NCBI RefSeq assembly: GCF_003065385.1
Contig: NZ_CP023277.1
Coordinates: forward strand, 1,018,829 to 1,082,828
Source of the DNA: Polynucleobacter acidiphobus
GTDB taxonomy: Bacteria; Pseudomonadota; Gammaproteobacteria; Burkholderiales; Burkholderiaceae
Direction of reading: 5' to 3'
DNA: 64,000 nt
Numbering within the stretch: the stretch's first letter is position 1; each line of letters begins with the position of its first letter. A program made the translations under genes and the position numbers. A model generated the notes under the pieces. The model was not told the origin of the DNA. It did not search any database and saw only the letters and a program-made list of their open reading frames with translations. Below, piece after piece: positions 59,808 through 64,000 of the stretch.

Positions 59808-60217
59808 CCCTTCGAAATCACCCGCTCATCAAACTTTTTCCTATTAATGACAAAGCGCTCATGGCGCCCTTTGGAAATTAGATCGACCCCATCATGGGCC
59901 TCTACTGAAAACGTAAGTTTTTTACCCTCGACTGCAATCAGTTCTACCTTGGCTGTGACCGTTAGGCCTGGTGGTGTTGCGGCCTCGTGACTCACATCAA
60001 TATGAGTACCTACGGTTTGCTCTTCTGGCCAGTCCAAATGAGGATTAATTGCTCTAATGCAAGCCCACTCTAAAAACCCAACCAGATAACCTGTGGCAAA
60101 TACCTCCGGCATGATGAGAAACTCTTCGGACTCTGGATAAAGGGCTGGAACGGTTTTGGATTTGGGAACTGTAAAGGTATGGGTGTATCGAATGCCGGGC
60201 TTGAGGGTAATTTTCAT
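59801..60217 (-). CDS. Thioesterase-family protein (FlK-like hot-dog fold)
   Basis: 138 residues with the hot-dog pattern: PEVFATGYLVGFLEWACI, then QTVGTHIDVSHEAATPPGLTVTAKVEL and a GRHERFVINRKKF end. These resemble fluoroacetyl-CoA-type thioesterases, in which Glu (here in FLEWA) and His (GTHIDVSH) act on the acyl thioester. The natural substrate cannot be named. It is a lone gene between marR and the DUF1232 gene. Confidence 0.8.
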   Translation of the reverse strand: MKITLKPGIRYTHTFTVPKSKTVPALYPESEEFLIMPEVFATGYLVGFLEWACIRAINPHLDWPEEQTVGTHIDVSHEAATPPGLTVTAKVELIAVEGKKLTFSVEAHDGVDLISKGRHERFVINRKKFDERVISKGP

Positions 60218-60284
60218 AATTTAACCGTACTTATGAATTAACAATTAATCAATTACAAGAAATATGTAATAAAGAATTGACATC

Positions 60285-60668
60285 TTAAAACAAATAGTTA
60301 ATGAAAATAGCTGTAATTAAAAGCCAAATTAACAAAATTATGAATAGTCCTAAATAGCTTTTTGGCCTAAGTTGCTTTGATTCCAACAACTCTTGAGCTT
60401 GTTTTCGTGATTGAGCCATCACATCATCGGGTACTAATTTAATTGTGATCCAAATAAATATTGGGATCAGAATAAGGTCATCAAGATAACCAAGTATTGG
60501 AACAAAGTCTGGAATTAAATCGATCGGACTTAGGGCATAAGCGACTGTAATGAATGCTACCGCCCTCGCTATAAATGGTATTTCAGGATTTTTAAGAGCA
60601 AACCATAAAACTAAGACATCGCGCTTGAGCTCCTTTGCCCAACTCTGAATTCTTTGGAATATTTTCAC
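60285..60668 (-). CDS. DUF1232 / YkvA-like membrane protein
   Basis: 127 residues with an Arg-rich N-terminal helix and two to three hydrophobic helices. The signature AYALSPIDLIPDFVPILGYLDDLILIP (about 44-70, in part) is that of DUF1232. Role unknown. It follows the copper cluster on the same strand with a 71-bp gap. Confidence 0.85.
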   Translation of the reverse strand: MKIFQRIQSWAKELKRDVLVLWFALKNPEIPFIARAVAFITVAYALSPIDLIPDFVPILGYLDDLILIPIFIWITIKLVPDDVMAQSRKQAQELLESKQLRPKSYLGLFIILLIWLLITAIFINYLF

Positions 60669-60739
60669 TATATAGTTAAGGTTGTTAACAGGAGTTCAAA
60701 TTAAATGTCCATAAATGCCTCGACAGCTTTTAACAATTT

Positions 60740-61201
60740 TCAGTGTAGATTTCTATAGGACTGATAGATACTTGGCTTGCCCTTGGTGTCAATAATCAAA
60801 ACATCATAAGGATCTTTTTTTCCCTTATATTCAGGACCATCCATGCCAGGCGATCCCAATGGCATCGCCGGAACCGTTAGGCCTAATACCTTAGGCTTTT
60901 CAGCGAGCAAACGCCTAATTTCTTCAGCAGGTACATGACCTTCAATCACATAGCCATTAATCAAGGCTGTATGACATGATCCGAACTGAACTGGCATACC
61001 AAGCTTTTGCCGAATCTCGGTATTGCCATCATTATTGACTTTTACAATAAAACCATTTTTTTCTAAATAGGTTGCCCAGTCCTTGCAACATTTGCATTTT
61101 GGGCCACGCCACATAGTGATCTCTAATTTCTCAGGTGCGGCAAAGCCATATGCAGGGAATAGAAGGACTCCTAAAAGTAAAGATCGACGATAAGCGTTCA
61201 T
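60740..61201 (-). CDS. DUF411 periplasmic metal-binding protein
   Basis: 153 residues from the ATG at 61201: a signal peptide (about 1-22, cut after GFA) and a DUF411 domain with WRGPKCKCCKDWATYLEKNGF (C-x-C-C near 35-38). DUF411 proteins occur in copper-resistance loci and probably bind copper through these cysteines. The longer frame to 61279 places the signal peptide internally and is rejected. It is 49 bp after the CusF-like gene. Confidence 0.85.
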   Translation of the reverse strand: MNAYRRSLLLGVLLFPAYGFAAPEKLEITMWRGPKCKCCKDWATYLEKNGFIVKVNNDGNTEIRQKLGMPVQFGSCHTALINGYVIEGHVPAEEIRRLLAEKPKVLGLTVPAMPLGSPGMDGPEYKGKKDPYDVLIIDTKGKPSIYQSYRNLH

Positions 61202-61250
61202 TTGAACTTTAGATGTTTGTATTATGTTTTCGATTAGCAATTGATAGCCT

Positions 61251-61529
61251 TTAGTTACTTTTCCGAATTTCTTTGACAAAGTACTTCTTATCTTTCATTT
61301 CAGCGACAAATTCGATGCGCTCATTGACGCTATAGCCTTGTAAAAGAGTGGCATTTTCAACTTGAAAAACCATCGACATTTCGGGCATATCCAGGCTTTT
61401 GATTTCCTGATGCCGAATGGTAATTTTTTTATTGTCTATATCAATTCGTCGAATTTCACCCTTGGTCCACTCTACCGAGTGAGCTGAAAAACTAAGTAAT
61501 AGAAGGATTGGTAAAAGGAGCTTTTTCAT
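61251..61529 (-). CDS. CusF-like periplasmic copper chaperone
   Basis: 92 residues: signal peptide (about 1-18) and a small OB-fold domain with EIRRIDIDNKKITIRHQEIKSLDMPEMSMVFQV (about 25-57, in part). It has the His (36), two or three Met (near 44-50) and the MxM pattern of CusF, although the conserved Trp is not in the usual place. Likely passes Cu(I) to an efflux pump. The ATG overlaps the cupredoxin stop by 4 nt. Confidence 0.85.
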   Translation of the reverse strand: MKKLLLPILLLLSFSAHSVEWTKGEIRRIDIDNKKITIRHQEIKSLDMPEMSMVFQVENATLLQGYSVNERIEFVAEMKDKKYFVKEIRKSN

Positions 61530-62008
61530 TCTTTCACCTCAATTTTTCCAATCATGCCAGCTTGATAATGTCCAGCCATCAAGCATGCAAAGTCAAAGCT
61601 GCCCTTGCGATTGAACTTCCAAATAATTTCACCAGTCTTACCAGGCGCTACATGTGCCATATAGGCTTCATCATGCTCCATATTGGGATTTTTCAGCATC
61701 AATTCGGCATGCTTATCCAGAACGGGCTTAGTACCAATGACCATTTCATGCATTAATTTGCCATCGTTCTTCACTTGAAAGCGAATGGTTTCGCCCAGCC
61801 TCACTTCAATCCGATCGGGATGAAAACGCATCTTATCGGTCATAGTAATTAAGACCGTTCGATTTACTTCGCTCTTATTAGCCCCAATCCCCCAATCTTC
61901 CTGAATAAAATTGGCAGGCTGAGCAGATTTTTTATGTTGATCGCCATGTGCCAGTCCTAACTGAGGTAATGAAACGATAGCGAGTACTAAGAAGAATTTT
62001 CTAATCAT
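61526..62008 (-). CDS. Periplasmic cupredoxin-fold copper protein
   Basis: 160 residues: signal peptide (about 1-20, cut after GLA) and a cupredoxin fold with the four probable copper ligands: His in LMHEMVIG (about 90), then Cys, His and Met in FDFACLMAGHYQAGM (about 137-151). This resembles copper-resistance cupredoxins. It is 12 bp after the multicopper oxidase gene. Confidence 0.88.
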   Translation of the reverse strand: MIRKFFLVLAIVSLPQLGLAHGDQHKKSAQPANFIQEDWGIGANKSEVNRTVLITMTDKMRFHPDRIEVRLGETIRFQVKNDGKLMHEMVIGTKPVLDKHAELMLKNPNMEHDEAYMAHVAPGKTGEIIWKFNRKGSFDFACLMAGHYQAGMIGKIEVKE

Positions 62009-62020
62009 GATGTCATGCTC

Positions 62021-63427
62021 CTAGTGATTATGTTTGAAATGTCCGGATGGTTTAACGATATTGACCTCAACCTCTGGTTGGTTATGAACCCGATTCATGG
62101 CTGAGGAGCCGGCTGATTGACTTCGCTTGATCGTAGGCAGCTGCCCCTTCCATTCATAAGCCTGGGTTCCGGGAGGCTGTTTGTACCAACCAGTATTTTT
62201 GTAGTCATTGTGCGGTTGATTTTTACGAACCTTCAGGATACTAAACATGCCACCCATTTCAACCGAGCCATATGGGCCATCGCCAGTCATCATTGGAATC
62301 GTATTTTCAGGTAATGGCATTTCCATTTCGGTCATATCGGCCATGCCACGCTCACCCATCACCATGTAGTCTGGAATAAGTTTTTTTATCTTTCCAGCAA
62401 CGCCACGATGATCAACTCCAATTAGATTAGCCATATCATGGCCCATCGCATTCATGGTGTGATGGCTTTTATGGCAATGAAACGCCCAATCGCCCTCCTC
62501 GTCAGCCAAGAATTCAAGCTGTCGCATTTGACCCACTGCAACATCAGCAGTTACTTCATACCAGCGATTAGCCTTTGGGGTCGGCCCACCATCGGTCCCG
62601 GTAATTTGGAACTCATGGCCATGCAAATGAATGGGATGATTCGTCATGGTTAGATTTCCAACCCGAATTCGTACCCTATCGTTTAAGCGAACATTCAGAG
62701 TATCGATACCAGGAAATACCCGGCTATTCCAAGACCAAATATTAAAGTCGAGCATCGTCATTGGGTTAGGCGTAAAACTACCCGGATCAATATCGTAGGA
62801 GCTCAGTAAAAAACAAAAATCACGATTGACTTCATCAATGTCCGGATTTTTGCCTTTGGGGTGAGTTACCCAAAAGCCCATCATGCCCATCGCCATTTGA
62901 GTCATTTCATCAGCATGTGGATGGTACATAAATGTTCCAGGACGACGAGCAGTAAATTCATAAACAAATGTTTTGCCCGATGGGATTGCAGGCTGATTTA
63001 AGCCAGCCACCCCATCCATACCATTTGGCAAGCGTTGACCATGCCAATGAATTGAGGTGTGCTCTGGTAGCTTATTGGTTACAAAAATGCGTACTTTATC
63101 GCCTTCAACAACCTCAATTGTTGGCCCAGGGGATTGGCCGTTATACCCCCATAAGTGGGCTTTAAAGCCAGGCGCCATTTCCCGTACCACAGGTTCTGCC
63201 ACTAAATGGAACTCTTTTACCCCTTGATTCATTCGCCATGGCAAAGTCCAACCATTGAGAGTAACAACTGGGTTGTACTCACGACCGGTTTTGGGAAACA
63301 GTGGATTTTGTGTATTAGGGCTGGTTTGAATAACAGGCTCGGGTAAGCCCGCCAAGGCGTGACGACTAACTCCAGCGGCTGCCATAGTCACTGCCGCACC
63401 ACTTAGAAATGCTCTACGTGAATTCAT
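62021..63427 (-). CDS. Periplasmic multicopper oxidase (CopA/CueO-like)
   Basis: 468 residues: a Tat signal with SRRAFLSG (residues 3-10) and cleavage near 27, then three cupredoxin domains. The four copper motifs are present: SIHWHGQ (about 120), MYHPHADE (about 167), HPIHLHGHEF (about 262), and FHCHKSHHTMNAMGHDM (about 321), the last giving the T1 Cys. It oxidises Cu(I) to Cu(II) and protects the periplasm. It lies between the TolC-like and cupredoxin genes. Confidence 0.92.
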   Translation of the reverse strand: MNSRRAFLSGAAVTMAAAGVSRHALAGLPEPVIQTSPNTQNPLFPKTGREYNPVVTLNGWTLPWRMNQGVKEFHLVAEPVVREMAPGFKAHLWGYNGQSPGPTIEVVEGDKVRIFVTNKLPEHTSIHWHGQRLPNGMDGVAGLNQPAIPSGKTFVYEFTARRPGTFMYHPHADEMTQMAMGMMGFWVTHPKGKNPDIDEVNRDFCFLLSSYDIDPGSFTPNPMTMLDFNIWSWNSRVFPGIDTLNVRLNDRVRIRVGNLTMTNHPIHLHGHEFQITGTDGGPTPKANRWYEVTADVAVGQMRQLEFLADEEGDWAFHCHKSHHTMNAMGHDMANLIGVDHRGVAGKIKKLIPDYMVMGERGMADMTEMEMPLPENTIPMMTGDGPYGSVEMGGMFSILKVRKNQPHNDYKNTGWYKQPPGTQAYEWKGQLPTIKRSQSAGSSAMNRVHNQPEVEVNIVKPSGHFKHNH

Positions 63428-63430
63428 GAC

Positions 63431-64000
63431 TTACCTCGCATTAATGTTAGAAAAATCCATCTGGGCATCAATTAGCGCCTTTTCTAGGCGTACCGATTGG
63501 ATTAAAAAGGCTGCATTTGCATCGATGTACTGCATCACTGTCTTACGCTGATCCTCAGCATCTTCAAGCAAATGAAATACATCAATCAGCATCGCGTTAT
63601 AGCGGAGTAATTTTTCCTCAGAAATTTTCTTTTGGTTCGGCAAAACTTCTATTTGATAAGTCCTTACCTTTTGAAATCGCTCTCGGTAGTTTTCATAGGC
63701 AATGCGTGCGTTAGAACGAACTTGAACGGTAGCTGGACTGTTGATGTCACCCAAGTCAATAGCCCGCCTCTCTTTATCTGTTAATTTCCTCACATCTTTT
63801 GGGGGAGTTGGCAGGCGATTTTCCACGTCTAATTTAAGATTGCGCTGATCAAAGTTCATCCGCTGAATAAAACGCTCGGTTGCTTCTTTGGTTTTCGTTT
63901 GCAGTGATTGCATTTCTAGCTGAGTCTTTAACAGTTCTTTTTGCTGTTTAAGCTGTCCCAGTTGATTGATATTGCCAACCTTTTGCATCCGATTGGTGAG
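63431..64000 (-). CDS. TolC-family outer membrane protein, C-terminal part (cut by window edge)
   Basis: 189 residues to the right edge; the frame is open to base 64000, so the gene starts outside. The visible part has the long heptad-rich helices of TolC-type efflux proteins (KQQKELLKTQLEMQSLQ and LRYNAMLIDVFHLLEDAEDQRKTVMQYIDANAAFL). Its stop is 3 bp before the multicopper oxidase ATG. Probably the outer-membrane partner of a metal efflux pump upstream. Confidence 0.78.
   Translation of the reverse strand, partial: LTNRMQKVGNINQLGQLKQQKELLKTQLEMQSLQTKTKEATERFIQRMNFDQRNLKLDVENRLPTPPKDVRKLTDKERRAIDLGDINSPATVQVRSNARIAYENYRERFQKVRTYQIEVLPNQKKISEEKLLRYNAMLIDVFHLLEDAEDQRKTVMQYIDANAAFLIQSVRLEKALIDAQMDFSNINAR

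Overview
The window reads as the chromosome of a betaproteobacterium of the order Burkholderiales, most likely Polynucleobacter or a close relative. This is an inference from the compact layout, the protein sequences and the gene order (ndk-rlmN-ispG-hisS-yfgM-bamB-der-hfq-hflX-hflK-hflC-hisZ-purA on one strand, ffs beside dnaX, cysI-DUF934-cobA). No database search was possible. Coding density is very high, stop/start overlaps of 1-4 nt are common, and most of the sequence is housekeeping.

Layout. 1-8.4 kb: hrpA (cut by the left edge), argA, the YggX iron protein, rpiA/tal (divergent), rlmB, rnr, then tRNA-Leu(CAG). 8.6-9.3 kb: a small accessory patch with a BrnT/BrnA-like toxin-antitoxin pair and a nested palindromic operator. 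9.5-23.3 kb: the ndk-to-purA block read leftward, joining two sets of genes that are separate in E. coli. 23.6-32.2 kb: a Bax-inhibitor-1 membrane protein, a peroxiredoxin, rlmD, an exonuclease, nlpD-pcm-surE, recR-ybaB-dnaX, and the 4.5S SRP RNA. 32.2-43.2 kb: a thioredoxin-like protein, a WYL regulator with two small envelope genes, a PanE-like dehydrogenase, parC/parE, a class III CoA-transferase with an MFS transporter, a 52-residue membrane protein and tRNA-Arg(CCT). 43.2-50.4 kb: a thiamine locus (NUDIX gene, TPP riboswitch, thiC-thiO-thiS-thiG-thiE, and convergent thiD).

50.4-53.5 kb: tRNA-Asn(GTT) followed by an AT-richer mini-element: a tyrosine integrase translationally coupled to an unknown protein, an unknown 80-residue protein, a phage DUF1376-like protein, and a P27-type small terminase subunit. 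There are no capsid, tail, portal or large terminase genes. The content resembles a reduced phage satellite or a prophage remnant and is the most interesting accessory feature here. A 19-bp inverted repeat brackets the integrase module.

53.5-57.4 kb: an ArsR regulator with a 60-residue putative zinc protein, then sirohaem/sulfite assimilation (cbiX, cobA, DUF934, cysI), with cbiX and cobA overlapping tail to tail by 81 bp. 57.7-59.7 kb: a MarR-controlled operon (MarR, tandem CDGSH protein, DODA-type dioxygenase, DoxX) whose 27-bp palindromic operator covers the marR start codon. 59.8-64 kb: a thioesterase, a YkvA-like membrane protein, and a copper-handling cluster (DUF411, CusF-like, cupredoxin, Tat-exported multicopper oxidase, TolC-like protein cut by the right edge).

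Several genes (argA, rpiA, the 52-residue ORF, the NUDIX gene, cbiX, marR) have a -10-like hexamer ending 6-9 nt before the preferred start codon, suggesting leaderless mRNAs.
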